A stretch of DNA of 64,000 nt from Tropicibacter naphthalenivorans (GCF_900176475.1 NZ_FWXX01000002.1:384560-448559); one strand, 5' to 3'; numbered from the stretch's first letter, positions 9,116 through 18,274 are shown. Notes: a model not told the origin generated them from the letters alone. A program made the numbers and translations.

Positions 9116-9131
9116 CTATCCGTACGGATAG
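9116..9131. promoter_or_regulatory. perfect 16-base palindrome upstream of pyrE
   Basis: CTATCCGTACGGATAG reads identically on both strands. It lies 121 bases before the pyrE start in a gene-free stretch. A second inverted repeat, GAAAAC-GGT-GTTTTC, lies at 9186-9200. Either could be an operator or part of a leader-RNA structure. No known pyrimidine regulator site is recognised. Confidence 0.5.
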
Positions 9132-9252
9132 TGGAAAACGCCGATCAGACCACTAGCGCGCCAAAGGCGTAGCGCCGCAGGATGCGAAAACGGTGTTTTC
9201 CAATCGCACGTGACGCGCTAAAGGGGCCACAAAGCTGAACGGAGTTGCCCTG

Positions 9253-9918
9253 ATGATCCCCTCGACCTATCCGACCACCGAAGAAATGGCCCGCCTGACC
9301 GCGCGCATGTTGTGGGAAATCGAGGCGGTCAATTTCATGACCGACGAGCCGTTCAAACTGGCCTCGGGTCAGCTGTCGCCGGTCTATATCGACTGCCGCA
9401 AGCTGATTTCCTACCCGCGCATCCGCTCGACGCTCATGGACTTCCTGACCGTCACCGTCATGCGCAACGCAGGCTTTGAGGCCTTCGACAACATCGCCGG
9501 GGGCGAGACCGCGGGCATCCCCTTTGCCGCTTTGGTTGCCGAACGCATGGGCCTGCCCATGACCTATGTGCGCAAGAAACCCAAAGGCTACGGCAAGAAC
9601 GCCCGCATCGAAGGCGCCATGACCGAAGGCCAGCGCGTCCTGCTGGTCGAGGATCTGACCACCGATGGCGGATCGAAACTGTCGTTTGTGGATGCGATCC
9701 GCGACACCGGCGCGACCTGCGCGCATACGGCGGTGATTTTCTACTACGGCATCTTCCCCGAGACGATCAAAACGCTGGGTGATCACGGCGTTGAACTGCA
9801 CCACCTGTGCACCTGGTGGGAAGTGCTGGCCGAGGCCCCCGAAAAGCACAAGGGCGTGCTGGGCGAGGTCGAAGCCTTCCTCAAGGATCCGCACGGCTGG
9901 CGCGCCGCCAGAGCTTGA
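9253..9918 (+). CDS. pyrE: orotate phosphoribosyltransferase
   Basis: A 221-residue type I phosphoribosyltransferase that joins orotate to PRPP to give OMP, the fifth step of pyrimidine synthesis. [14 protein letters not shown] near residues 134-147 is the PRPP-binding motif; [17 protein letters not shown] (about 107-123) is the flexible catalytic loop with conserved Lys residues; [18 protein letters not shown] near 35-52 contacts orotate. The ATG at 9253 is preceded by GGAG at 9241. It follows pyrC in the same direction but has its own upstream region with palindromes. Length fits the family. Confidence 0.96.
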   Translation: MIPSTYPTTEEMARLTARMLWEIEAVNFMTDEPFKLASGQLSPVYIDCRKLISYPRIRSTLMDFLTVTVMRNAGFEAFDNIAGGETAGIPFAALVAERMGLPMTYVRKKPKGYGKNARIEGAMTEGQRVLLVEDLTTDGGSKLSFVDAIRDTGATCAHTAVIFYYGIFPETIKTLGDHGVELHHLCTWWEVLAEAPEKHKGVLGEVEAFLKDPHGWRAARA

Positions 9919-10167
9919 TCGAGGCGTAATCAGCGGCTTTCCACCGGCGCACCACCGGCGAAAAATTGCGCAGTTGACCTGTGGCCTTGCGGTCACGGGC
10001 CTGCGGGGCTGGCCCCACATGTTGACCGATGCGGGGCCAAAGTGCCAAGATGATGCGGCGGGACCAAGGTGGAACCGTCCACAACTTATCCACTGAAACA
10101 TACAATTTGCGTGAACCCGGCGGCCTGAGGTAGGCAGCCTACCTGAGCAGTCCGGGGGGACAACAAG

Positions 10168-11655
10168 ATGAACGAGATCACGACGATCAATCCGACAGGC
10201 GTGCATGTGGATGCCGCCGAAACCATGCCGCACTCGATCGAAGCCGAGCAGCAGCTTTTGGGTGCGATTCTGACCGATAACGAGATCTATGACCGCGTCG
10301 CCGCGATCATCAATTCCAAGCATTTCTACGATCCGGTGCACCAGCGCATCTACGAAATCGCCGCCGCGCGCATTTCCAAGAACAACCTCGCCAGCCCCGT
10401 GACGCTCAAGGCGTTCATGGAGGATGACGACGGCCTCAAGGAACTGGGCGGCCCGGCCTATCTGGTGCGTCTTGCGGGCGCGGCGGTGTCGACCTTTGCG
10501 GTGCGCGACTATGCGCAGATGATTTACGATCTGGCGGTGCGCCGCGATCTGATCCGTCTGGGCCGCGAGATTGCCGACAAGGCCGCCAAGGTCGATGTGT
10601 CCTCGGAGCCCAAGGAACAGATCGTCGAGGCGGAACAGGCGCTGTACAAGATGGCCGAGCAGGGTCAGGCGGACAGCGGGTTCAAATCCTTCCTTTCGGC
10701 GGCGACCGAGGCGGTCAACGTGGCCAACGCCGCCTACCAGCGCGAAGGCGGTCTGGCCGGCATTTCCACCGGGCTTGATGACATGGACGCCAAGCTGGGC
10801 GGTCTGCACAAGTCTGACCTTTTGATCCTCGCGGGGCGTCCGTCCATGGGCAAAACCTCGCTGGCGACGAACCTCGCCTTCAACATCGCCAAGGCGTATA
10901 AAAAGGGCGATCTGCCCGATGGCACGCGCGGCGCGGTGCAGGGCGGCGTCGTCGGCTTCTTTAGCCTTGAAATGAGCGCCGAACAGCTGGCCAGCCGTAT
11001 TCTGGCCGAGGCGTCCGAGATCAGCTCGCACAAGATCCGCCAGGGCGACATGGACGAAAAGGAATTCCGCCGCTTCGTCGAAGCCGCCAAGGCGCTGGAG
11101 GCCTGCCCGCTGTTCATCGACGACACCCCCGCCTTGCCGATTTCGCAGGTGGCGGCGCGCTCGCGGCGTCTGAAACGGACGCATGGGTTGGATCTGATCA
11201 TCGTCGACTACTTGCAGCTGCTGCGCGGCACCGCCGACAACCGCGTGCAGGAAATCGCCGAAATCTCGATGGGTCTCAAAGCCATCGCCAAGGAGCTGAA
11301 TATTCCGGTGATCGCCCTGTCCCAGCTGTCGCGTCAGGTGGAATCGCGCGAGGATAAACGCCCGCAGCTGTCCGACCTTCGGGAATCGGGCTCGATCGAG
11401 CAGGACGCCGACGTGGTGATGTTCGTGTTCCGCGAGGAATACTATGTCGAACGGGAAAAGCCGGGCGAGCACGAGCTGGACAAGATGGCCGAGTGGCAGG
11501 AACGCATGTCGCGTCTGCACGCCAAGGCCGAAGTGATCATCGGCAAGCAGCGTCACGGCCCGATTGGCACCGTCGAGCTGGCCTTTGAATCGCAGTTCAC
11601 GCGCTTTGGCAACCTGGCCAAGTCGTGGCAGGTGGAACAGGCGGATCAGTACTAA
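10168..11655 (+). CDS. dnaB: replicative DNA helicase DnaB
   Basis: A 495-residue hexameric 5'-3' helicase that unwinds DNA at the replication fork and loads primase. Residues about 15-115 form the N-terminal DnaB domain (PHSIEAEQQLLGAILTDN). The C-terminal RecA-like domain has Walker A GRPSMGKTSLA near residue 225 and Walker B LIIVDYLQLL near 345, followed by the ALSQLSR and DLRESGSIEQDAD motifs typical of DnaB. It is slightly longer than E. coli DnaB (471). It is first in a rightward run with alr, mla genes, radA, cvpA and purF. No intein or insertion is seen. Confidence 0.98.
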   Translation: MNEITTINPTGVHVDAAETMPHSIEAEQQLLGAILTDNEIYDRVAAIINSKHFYDPVHQRIYEIAAARISKNNLASPVTLKAFMEDDDGLKELGGPAYLVRLAGAAVSTFAVRDYAQMIYDLAVRRDLIRLGREIADKAAKVDVSSEPKEQIVEAEQALYKMAEQGQADSGFKSFLSAATEAVNVANAAYQREGGLAGISTGLDDMDAKLGGLHKSDLLILAGRPSMGKTSLATNLAFNIAKAYKKGDLPDGTRGAVQGGVVGFFSLEMSAEQLASRILAEASEISSHKIRQGDMDEKEFRRFVEAAKALEACPLFIDDTPALPISQVAARSRRLKRTHGLDLIIVDYLQLLRGTADNRVQEIAEISMGLKAIAKELNIPVIALSQLSRQVESREDKRPQLSDLRESGSIEQDADVVMFVFREEYYVEREKPGEHELDKMAEWQERMSRLHAKAEVIIGKQRHGPIGTVELAFESQFTRFGNLAKSWQVEQADQY

Positions 11656-11687
11656 CCCCGCCTTTTCAGCGCCTTACGGGGCGTTTT
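11654..11687 (+). terminator. probable terminator after dnaB
   Basis: Starting at the dnaB stop, CCCCG (11656-11660) can pair with CGGGG (11677-11681), followed by CGTTTTT. A shorter stem GCGCC/GGCGT is an alternative. The run of five T after a GC stem supports intrinsic termination, but the stem is imperfect. Confidence 0.4.
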
Positions 11688-11692
11688 TCACG

Positions 11693-12460
11693 TTACACCC
11701 AAACCGTCAGGCCGAGCAGGACCCCCAGCTCGGCCAATTGCTCGACCCCGCCGAGGCAGTCGCGCGTGTAGCCCCCCATCTTGGCCACCGCGCGCATCCG
11801 CCAGACCTGCCCCAGCGCCACCGCACCAAGGAACGCGCATAGGCCCGCCGCCAGCGAGGTCACCGCCACCAAGCCCGCCAGCAAAAGCCCACTGGTCGCC
11901 AAGGCCGCGCGGTAGCCGTCCGGCGTAACGCCGGGCACCAGCGCGCGAATGCCCTCTTCTCTGGCGTAATGCGTGGTCGCCGTCACATGCACCGCCGCCA
12001 TCCGCCCGATGCCATGCGCCGCGATCAAGCCCACCGCCGCCAACCCCGGCGGCAGCTCCATCAGCAGCGCCAGCTTCAACGCCAGCGCCAGCCCAAGGGT
12101 CAACGTCCCCACGCGCCCATAGGAACTGGTCTGCAAGCCGCGCAAGACAGACATCCGGTCGCGGCCAATCGCCAAAGCCTCTGCCGAGCGGGCAAACCCC
12201 TGTTCGTGGAACGCGCCCGTCACCAGCAAGGTCGCCCCCAGCGACAGCAGCACCGCCACCGGCCAGGACCACACCATTCCCGCCAGCCCCAGCACCGCAG
12301 CCCCCACAGCGCCGACCAAAGCCCCCACCAGCGGCTGATACTTGGTCGCCCGAACGCGCAGATCGTCCGAGGTCGCCAGATCGCGCGCCATCGGCACCCG
12401 CGTCAGATAGCGCAGGCACAACAGGAACAGATGCGCTTCCATCCTCAGGGCGTCTTTCAT
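11693..12460 (-). CDS. cobS: CobS-like adenosylcobinamide-GDP ribazoletransferase, key motif altered
   Basis: A 255-residue integral membrane protein with about six hydrophobic helices, matching the CobS/CobV family, which joins adenosylcobinamide-GDP to alpha-ribazole in the last steps of cobalamin synthesis. Landmarks are FLLCLRYLTRVPMAR, TGAFHEQGFARSAEAL, YAREEG and YTRDCLGG. Typical members read H-x-D-G-x-A-D-x-x-D-G and then M-(K/R)-D-S-R-(L/I)-G in the first conserved loop; here the aspartates are replaced (HEQGFAR, LRGLQTSS). It may be inactive, divergent or a paralogue. The start is uncertain: ATG at 12460 has its G-rich ribosome site almost touching it, and ATG at 12442 is an alternative. 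No other cob genes are nearby. Confidence 0.75.
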   Translation of the reverse strand: MKDALRMEAHLFLLCLRYLTRVPMARDLATSDDLRVRATKYQPLVGALVGAVGAAVLGLAGMVWSWPVAVLLSLGATLLVTGAFHEQGFARSAEALAIGRDRMSVLRGLQTSSYGRVGTLTLGLALALKLALLMELPPGLAAVGLIAAHGIGRMAAVHVTATTHYAREEGIRALVPGVTPDGYRAALATSGLLLAGLVAVTSLAAGLCAFLGAVALGQVWRMRAVAKMGGYTRDCLGGVEQLAELGVLLGLTVWV

Positions 12461-12592
12461 CCCCCCTTGCTAGCATGTGACCGATAACAAGCGGTTACGA
12501 CCCCCCGCAGACACGCCGCTTTGATCGCCTTAACACCGCGCGCCGCGCATTTCCCCTTGACCCGGCGCGCCAGAGTGACAAACACAGGCCGC

Positions 12593-13630
12593 ATGGCACA
12601 GGCACATCTTACAATCGATCTCGCGGCGCTTTGCGCCAACTGGCGCGCCCTGCGCGATAAATCCAACGCCGAAGCGGGCGCGGTGGTCAAGGCAAACGCC
12701 TATGGCCTAGGCGTCGACAAGGTCGCCCCGGCTTTGGCCGCCCAAGGCGCAACGCGGTTCTTTGTGGCCGTCGCCGAAGAGGGCGCGGCCCTACGGCGCA
12801 TCCTTGGCCCCGGCCCCGAGATCAACGTCTTTTCCGGCCATATGGCGGGGGATGCGGGCCTGATCCGCGCCGCCCACCTGACGCCGATGATCAACTCGAT
12901 CGACCAAATGCTGCGCCATGTCGAAAGCCTGCCCGGCCACCCCTTTGGCATCCAGCTGGACAGCGGCATGAACCGTCTGGGGATCGAAGCCGACGAATGG
13001 CGCGCCCTGCGCGAAATCGCCATCGCCCAGAACCCCTCGCTGATCATGAGCCACCTCGCCTGCGCCGACGAGCCGGACCACGACATGAACCCGCAGCAGC
13101 TGCGCGCCTTTGTGGACATGACAGATGGCATCGACGCGCCGCGCTCGCTGTCCGCCACGGGCGGCATCCTGCTGGGCGAGGACTACCATTTCGACGTGAC
13201 CCGCCCCGGCATCGGCATGTACGGCGGCGCGCCCTTTGACGACGCCCAGCCGGTCGTGCAACTGGACATCCCGGTGATCCAGATCCGCGACGTCCACCCG
13301 GGCGAGACGGTGGGCTATGGCAACACCTTCGTGGCCCCCGCCCTGACCCGCGTGGCGACCATCGCAGGCGGCTACGCTGACGGCATCCTGCGCGCCATGG
13401 GGCCGGACGCTGTGCTCTGGTCCGGGGACACCCGCTGCAAAGTCCTTGGCCGCATTTCCATGGACCTCATCGGCGTGGATGTCTCGGCGCTTGAGGACGC
13501 CCCCGAAACGCTGCAACTGCTGAACGCGGCGCAAGGCGTCGACACGCTGGCGGACTGGGCCGGGACCATCGGCTACGAAATCCTGACCTCGCTGGGCACC
13601 CGCTACGCCCGGACCTACCTGCCCGCATGA
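12593..13630 (+). CDS. alr: alanine racemase
   Basis: A 345-residue PLP enzyme interconverting L- and D-alanine for peptidoglycan. K33 in [10 protein letters not shown] is the PLP-binding lysine; the second catalytic base is the Tyr in [16 protein letters not shown] and [10 protein letters not shown] are further family blocks. The start [13 protein letters not shown] at 12593 places the barrel domain correctly; a longer frame from 12521 adds 24 residues without conservation. It overlaps mlaE by four bases (ATGA). Slightly shorter than E. coli Alr (359). It is divergent from the CobS-like gene. Confidence 0.95.
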   Translation: MAQAHLTIDLAALCANWRALRDKSNAEAGAVVKANAYGLGVDKVAPALAAQGATRFFVAVAEEGAALRRILGPGPEINVFSGHMAGDAGLIRAAHLTPMINSIDQMLRHVESLPGHPFGIQLDSGMNRLGIEADEWRALREIAIAQNPSLIMSHLACADEPDHDMNPQQLRAFVDMTDGIDAPRSLSATGGILLGEDYHFDVTRPGIGMYGGAPFDDAQPVVQLDIPVIQIRDVHPGETVGYGNTFVAPALTRVATIAGGYADGILRAMGPDAVLWSGDTRCKVLGRISMDLIGVDVSALEDAPETLQLLNAAQGVDTLADWAGTIGYEILTSLGTRYARTYLPA

Positions 13631-14409
13631 GCGCCCTCGCCCCCATCGGAGCCATCGGGCGCGGCACCCTTGCGGCCATGTCCTCGGTCGGGCGGGTGAC
13701 GCTGTTTGCCCTGAGCGCGCTGGCGCATATGATCCGCCCGCCGTTTTACCCGCGCGAACTGGCGGTGGCGCTGCTGAACATCGGCTGGCTGTCGCTGCCC
13801 GTCGTGGGCCTCACCGCGATCTTCACCGGGGCTGCGCTGGCCTTGCAGATCTACTCCGGCGGCGCGCGTTTCAACGCCGAAGCGGTGGTCCCCCAGATCG
13901 TCGCCATCGGCATGGTGCGCGAGCTTGGCCCGGTCCTCGTGGGGCTGATGATCGCCGCCCGCGTGACCTCTTCGATCGCTGCCGAAATCGCCACCATGAA
14001 GGTGACCGAGCAGATCGACGCCCTCGTCACGCTCTCGACTCACCCGATGAAATACCTCGTGGCCCCGCGCGTGCTGGCGGCGTTGCTGGTGGTCCCGCTG
14101 CTGGTGGGCATTGGCGACATCATCGGCATCTTCGGCGGCTACGCGGTGGCCACCGGCAGCCTCGGCTTCAACGCCGCCGCCTACCTGAAAAACACCGTCG
14201 ACTTTCTCGAACCGCTCGACGTCATCTCGTCCCTCGTCAAAGGCTGCGCCTTCGGCGGCATCGCGGCGCTCATGGGCTGCTACTTCGGGATGCAATCGGG
14301 CCGCGGCGCCCAAGGGGTGGGCCGCGCCACCAAAGGCAGCGTCGAGGCCGCCGCCGTCCTGATCCTCGCGGCCAACTTCCTACTTACGGGGGCCTTCTTC
14401 TCGCTATGA
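13627..14409 (+). CDS. mlaE: MlaE-type ABC transporter permease
   Basis: A 260-residue inner-membrane permease of the MlaE family (lipid asymmetry or MCE transporters). Conserved blocks are [39 protein letters not shown] and [14 protein letters not shown], the last being the coupling-helix region typical of MlaE, followed by several helices to the C-terminus. With the ATPase at 14507 it would move phospholipid between inner and outer membranes. It overlaps alr at ATGA, so cell-wall and lipid-transport genes are co-translated. The usual MCE-domain partner (MlaD) is not encoded in this window. Confidence 0.93.
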   Translation: MSALAPIGAIGRGTLAAMSSVGRVTLFALSALAHMIRPPFYPRELAVALLNIGWLSLPVVGLTAIFTGAALALQIYSGGARFNAEAVVPQIVAIGMVRELGPVLVGLMIAARVTSSIAAEIATMKVTEQIDALVTLSTHPMKYLVAPRVLAALLVVPLLVGIGDIIGIFGGYAVATGSLGFNAAAYLKNTVDFLEPLDVISSLVKGCAFGGIAALMGCYFGMQSGRGAQGVGRATKGSVEAAAVLILAANFLLTGAFFSL

Positions 14410-14440
14410 CCCACCCCAACACGGCAGCCCAAACCCCCCG

Positions 14441-14490
14441 TTTCTTCTCTTTCAAAATATCCCCGCCGGAGGCATCCGCCCCCACCACAA
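14441..14490 (-). repeat. dispersed intergenic repeat, copy A
   Basis: On the minus strand this reads GGGGGCGGATGCCTCC, then GGCGGGGATATTTTGAAAG and AGAAGAAA. It is one of five copies in the window of a composite element with the core GGATATTT...AAAGAGAAGAAG. It begins 31 bases after the mlaE stop and fills most of the mlaE-mlaF gap. On the mlaE sense strand the core reads TTCTTCTCTTTCAAAATATC. Confidence 0.7.
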
Positions 14491-14506
14491 ACGCGAAGGC
14501 CAGACC

Positions 14507-15253
14507 ATGATCGACCTCGCCCACGTCCAGAAAACCTTTGGCAGCAACACCGTGCTACGCGACGTCTCGCTGACGATCCCCAAGGGCACCTCCATGGTCA
14601 TCATCGGCGGCTCGGGCACGGGCAAATCGGTGCTGCTCAAATGTATCCTTGGCCTCGTCACCCCCGATGCGGGGGTCATCTCGCTGGACGGGCAGGACGT
14701 GACGACAGCCGACCGCGACGCCTTTCTGGCGCGCTTCGGGATGCTGTTCCAGGGCGCGGCCCTGTTCGACAGCCTGCCCGTCTGGCAAAACGTCGCCTTT
14801 CGCCTGCTGCGCGGCAGCCTTCAGCGCCCGCGCGCCGAGGCCCGCGAGATCGCCATTGAAAAGCTCCGCCGCGTGGGTCTGAAACCCGACGTGGCCGACC
14901 GCCTGCCCGCCGAACTCTCGGGGGGCATGCAAAAGCGCGTGGGCCTTGCCCGCGCCATCGCCGCCGAGCCGGAAATCATCTTCTTTGACGAGCCTACGAC
15001 GGGCCTCGACCCGATCATGGCCGGGGTGATCAACGATCTGATCCGCGAGATCGTCACCGAGATGGGCGCCACCGCCATGACCATCACCCACGACATGAGC
15101 AGCGTGCGCGCCATTGCCGACAACGTCGCCATGTTGCACGATGGCGTCATCCAATGGACTGGCCCCGTGGCACAGATGGACCACTCGGGCGATCCTTATG
15201 TTGACCAGTTCATCTCGGGCCGCGCCACTGGCCCGATTGAGGCCGTGCGATGA
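14507..15253 (+). CDS. mlaF: MlaF-type ABC transporter ATP-binding protein
   Basis: A 248-residue ATPase. Walker A is GGSGTGKS near residues 35-42; the signature is LSGGMQKRVGLARAI near 141-155; Walker B is IIFFDEPTTGLDP near 161-173; and the switch His lies in ITHD. The ELSGGMQKRV and DEPTTGLDPI forms are typical of MlaF/Ttg2A. It energises the MlaE permease for phospholipid transport. It is separated from mlaE by 97 bases holding a dispersed repeat, and overlaps the next gene by four bases (ATGA). Confidence 0.95.
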   Translation: MIDLAHVQKTFGSNTVLRDVSLTIPKGTSMVIIGGSGTGKSVLLKCILGLVTPDAGVISLDGQDVTTADRDAFLARFGMLFQGAALFDSLPVWQNVAFRLLRGSLQRPRAEAREIAIEKLRRVGLKPDVADRLPAELSGGMQKRVGLARAIAAEPEIIFFDEPTTGLDPIMAGVINDLIREIVTEMGATAMTITHDMSSVRAIADNVAMLHDGVIQWTGPVAQMDHSGDPYVDQFISGRATGPIEAVR

Positions 15254-15636
15254 CCCCCCTGTTCCAGCCGCCCCCCGAGGTGGTCGCCTTTCTCTTCGTC
15301 AAGAAATTCGTCTATCTCGAAGTGCTCGCCCTCCTTGCCTTGCTGCGGGTGATCGGCGGGCGCGGCATTGCGCGCTGGCCTGCGCTGGTCACACTTGTCA
15401 TGGCCGCCAGTGGGATCTTTACCACCTTTGCGCCCGCGCTTGGCCTGAACCAAGGCCCGCTCTACACCAACGCCGCGCGCCTGATGGCGGGCAATGGCGG
15501 CATGTCGGCGCTGCTCGTGCCCTCGGCGGTGTTCCTGATCTGCTCGATCACCCCGCGCGCCCGCTGGCGCTGGATCGACGTGGTGCATATCGTGATGCTC
15601 TCGGGCCTCATCGGCCTGTGGTGGTGGGTGTCCTAA
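15250..15636 (+). CDS. small integral membrane protein of unknown function
   Basis: A 128-residue protein with four predicted transmembrane helices at about residues 20-37, 43-62, 86-100 and 110-127. The N-terminus MTPLFQPPPEVVAFLF is short and cytosolic-looking. Its ATG overlaps the mlaF stop (ATGA), and the PqiA-like gene follows five bases after its stop, so it is probably translated with the lipid transporter. No family recognised. A role as an extra membrane subunit is inference from position only. Confidence 0.7.
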   Translation: MTPLFQPPPEVVAFLFVKKFVYLEVLALLALLRVIGGRGIARWPALVTLVMAASGIFTTFAPALGLNQGPLYTNAARLMAGNGGMSALLVPSAVFLICSITPRARWRWIDVVHIVMLSGLIGLWWWVS

Positions 15637-15640
15637 GCCG

Positions 15641-16066
15641 TTGCGCTGGCTGAACCTGACCCTCTTTGTCCTTTACCCCGTGGCGTGGTTCGCGCCGCTT
15701 TTGCGCGCGGGTCTGTTGCCACTGTTCGGGATGAAGGAAATCAGCGTCATCTCGGGGCTGCAATCGCTGTGGGATACGGACATCTTCCTTGCGCTGATTG
15801 TCACGGCGTTTGCCCTGTTCGCGCCGATGCTCAAAACGCTGGGGCTGGCCTTGGTGCAATTCCACCTGCTCGACCGCCGCGCCCTGCCCGCCTTGAACCT
15901 GCTCGGCAAGTTCGCCATGGCCGATGTCTTTCTGATCGCGGTCTATGTGACGCTGTCCAAGGGGATGGGCGTGGGCCGGGTGGACACGGCTTGGGGTCTG
16001 TACCTGTTCACGCTTTGCATTCTGGCGTCCATCGTCCTTGGCGCGGTCGAGGCGCGCAAGCGCTGA
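15641..16066 (+). CDS. PqiA-like (paraquat-inducible protein A domain) membrane protein
   Basis: A 141-residue protein with about four transmembrane helices. PLFGMKEISVISGLQSLW, LGLALVQFHLLDRRALPALNLL and GKFAMADVFLIAVYV resemble one PqiA half-domain, where L-x-x-L-G-x-W-x-M-x-D-V-F is the usual signature. E. coli PqiA has two such halves and works with the MCE protein PqiB; here only one half is present and no MCE gene follows. The frame opens with TTG at 15641, five bases after the previous stop, with only a weak ribosome site, so the start is uncertain and coupling is likely. Position suggests a link to the Mla transporter. Confidence 0.75.
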   Translation: MRWLNLTLFVLYPVAWFAPLLRAGLLPLFGMKEISVISGLQSLWDTDIFLALIVTAFALFAPMLKTLGLALVQFHLLDRRALPALNLLGKFAMADVFLIAVYVTLSKGMGVGRVDTAWGLYLFTLCILASIVLGAVEARKR

Positions 16067-16127
16067 CAACTTGGCCCCCGGCGCGCTTTGCGTCATAAAG
16101 CGCGGACACCTCGCATAAGGACCAACC

Positions 16128-17495
16128 ATGGCCAAAGCCCAAACCTCCTTTGTTTGCCAATCCTGCGCCGCGCGCTCTTCGAAATGGTCGGGCCGCTGCG
16201 AGACCTGCGGCGAGTGGAACACCATCGTCGAGGAAAAGCCGCTGGCCGCTGGCCCATCTGGCAAGACCTTGGGCAAATCGCGCGGGCGTGCCGTGGCCCT
16301 GTCGGACCTGTCCACCAAAGAGGCGCCGCCGCCGCGCACCGCGTCCAAGCTCGATGAGCTGGACCGCGTGCTGGGGGGCGGCCTCGTGCCTGCCTCGGCG
16401 GTGCTGGTGGGCGGCGATCCCGGCATCGGCAAATCGACGCTGTTGCTGCAAGCCGCCGCCGCCTTTGCCAACGCTGGCCTGTCCGTCGTCTATATCTCTG
16501 GCGAAGAGGCCAGCGCCCAGGTGCGCCTGCGCGCGCAGCGCCTTGGGCTACAAGACGCGCCGGTCAAGCTGGCCACGGAAACCAACCTGCGCGACATCCT
16601 GACCACCTTGGATGAGACCCGCCCCGACCTTGCCATCGTCGATTCGATCCAGACCATGTGGGCCGACAACGTCGACAGCGCGCCGGGCTCCGTCAGCCAG
16701 GTGCGCGCCGCCGCCCACGAGCTGACCACCTTTGCCAAGCGCCGGGGCAGCGCCGTTATCATGGTCGGCCACGTCACCAAGGACGGCCAGATCGCCGGCC
16801 CGCGCGTGGTGGAACATATGGTCGACACGGTGCTGTACTTTGAGGGCGAGCGCGGCCACCAGTTCCGCATCCTGCGCAGCGTGAAAAACCGCTTTGGCCC
16901 GGCGGATGAAATCGGCGTCTTTGAAATGACCGGCGGCGGGCTGGCCGAAGTGTCCAACCCCTCGGCGCTGTTCTTGCAGGAACGCGGGCAACCGGCCCCC
17001 GGATCGGTGGTGTTTTCCGGCATCGAAGGCACCCGCCCCGTCTTGGTGGAATTCCAGGCGCTGGTGTCCCCTAGCCCCCATTCGCAGCCGCGCCGCAGCG
17101 TTGTGGGCTGGGATGGCTCGCGGCTGGCAATGATCCTCGCGGTGCTCGAATCGCGCTGCGGCATCCCGTTCGCCGGGCTCGATGTCTATCTGAACGTCGC
17201 GGGGGGGATGCGCGTGAACGAGCCTGCCGCCGATCTGGCCGTGGCCGCCGCCCTGCTTTCGGCGCGCGAAGACAGCGGGCTTCCGCCCGAAACGGTTGTA
17301 TTTGGCGAGATAAGCCTGTCTGGCGCGCTCCGTCCCGTCAGCCAGACGGAAAATCGGTTGAAAGAAGCGCGAAAACTTGGTTTCTCCACCGCAATCCTGC
17401 CTTCGGGCGGAAAAGCTGCCGGGAACGGCGGCATGGCGCTTTCGCAAATGGGGGACCTTGCGTCCTTTGTGGGCGAAGTGTTCGGCGCCGGGTAA
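16128..17495 (+). CDS. radA: DNA repair protein RadA
   Basis: A 455-residue RecA-like protein that promotes branch migration in recombinational repair. The four zinc-binding cysteines C10, C13, C24 and C27 lie in VCQSC...GRCETCGEW; Walker A is GGDPGIGKST near residue 98; the RadA-specific KNRFG motif is in SVKNRFGPADEIG; the C-terminal Lon-protease-like domain includes AGGMRVNEPAADLAVAAALLSA. Length matches E. coli RadA (460). It stands alone between the PqiA-like gene and cvpA with short gaps. Confidence 0.97.
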   Translation: MAKAQTSFVCQSCAARSSKWSGRCETCGEWNTIVEEKPLAAGPSGKTLGKSRGRAVALSDLSTKEAPPPRTASKLDELDRVLGGGLVPASAVLVGGDPGIGKSTLLLQAAAAFANAGLSVVYISGEEASAQVRLRAQRLGLQDAPVKLATETNLRDILTTLDETRPDLAIVDSIQTMWADNVDSAPGSVSQVRAAAHELTTFAKRRGSAVIMVGHVTKDGQIAGPRVVEHMVDTVLYFEGERGHQFRILRSVKNRFGPADEIGVFEMTGGGLAEVSNPSALFLQERGQPAPGSVVFSGIEGTRPVLVEFQALVSPSPHSQPRRSVVGWDGSRLAMILAVLESRCGIPFAGLDVYLNVAGGMRVNEPAADLAVAAALLSAREDSGLPPETVVFGEISLSGALRPVSQTENRLKEARKLGFSTAILPSGGKAAGNGGMALSQMGDLASFVGEVFGAG

Positions 17496-17516
17496 GGGAC
17501 AACAAGAGGACGGCCC

Positions 17517-18092
17517 ATGGAAGGTTTCACTATCGTAGACGGCGTTGTGGCCGGGATCATCGTGCTGTCCGCACTGCTGGCGTATTCGCGCGGCATCGTG
17601 CGCGAAGCCATGGCGATTGTCGGCTGGGTGGCCGCGGCGATCCTTGCGTTCATGTTCGCAGGCCAGGTGCAGCCGCTGGTCAAGGAAACCCCGGTGATCG
17701 GTGGTTTCCTGTCCGACAGCTGCGAATTGTCGGTGATCGCCGCCTTTGCCGCCGTGTTCACCGTGGCGCTGGTGATCGTGTCGCTGTTCACGCCGCTGTT
17801 CTCGTCGATTGTCCAGCGCTCGGCGCTTGGCGGGATCGACCAGGCGCTTGGGTTCTTTTTCGGCGTGGCGCGGGGCGTGCTTCTCTGCGCGATCGGCTTT
17901 TTCGTCTACGAGACGGTGATCACCGCGCAGGACATCCCGCAGATCGACGATTCGCGCTCTGCCGCCGTGTTCTCGCGCTTTACCGGCAAGATCGAAGAGC
18001 AAAACCCCGAGGAAGCGCTGGGGTGGATCACCGCGCAATACGAACAACTGGTGGGCATTTGCGCCGCCCCGGTGCCCGGCAGCGACGCCTGA
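17517..18092 (+). CDS. cvpA: CvpA family membrane protein
   Basis: A 191-residue protein with four hydrophobic helices in the first 140 residues (about 5-25, 30-50, 72-95 and 108-130), as in CvpA. E. coli CvpA is needed for colicin V production and lies upstream of purF, the same order seen here. FTIVDGVVAGIIVLSALLAY and YSRGIVREAMAIVGW are the family N-terminal blocks. The C-terminal 50 residues are soluble. A terminator hairpin follows at 18116, so purF probably has its own promoter. Biochemical role uncertain. Confidence 0.88.
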   Translation: MEGFTIVDGVVAGIIVLSALLAYSRGIVREAMAIVGWVAAAILAFMFAGQVQPLVKETPVIGGFLSDSCELSVIAAFAAVFTVALVIVSLFTPLFSSIVQRSALGGIDQALGFFFGVARGVLLCAIGFFVYETVITAQDIPQIDDSRSAAVFSRFTGKIEEQNPEEALGWITAQYEQLVGICAAPVPGSDA

Positions 18093-18115
18093 CAGCGCCT
18101 CAAAACGACGCATAC

Positions 18116-18147
18116 AAACGCCCGCGTGACCAATGCGCGGGCGTTTT
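18116..18147 (+). terminator. Rho-independent terminator after cvpA
   Basis: A perfect 11-base stem, AAACGCCCGCG (18116-18126) with CGCGGGCGTTT (18136-18146), has a nine-base loop and then T. It lies 24 bases after the cvpA stop and well before purF. Confidence 0.85.
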
Positions 18148-18274
18148 GCGTTAAAAATGCCATCTCGCATCTGTGACCCCGCGCCACAGAAAAACATCGT
18201 CATACTTCCGTGACATATGAGGTGTTAGCGATTAAGTAGGGCGCGAACAGCCACACTGGAGTCGGAGCGCGCCC

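Noticed and set aside
9145-11556. Leftward open frame of 803 residues opposite pyrE and dnaB
   Set aside because: Shadow of high-GC coding DNA; spans two unrelated genes and the gap between them.
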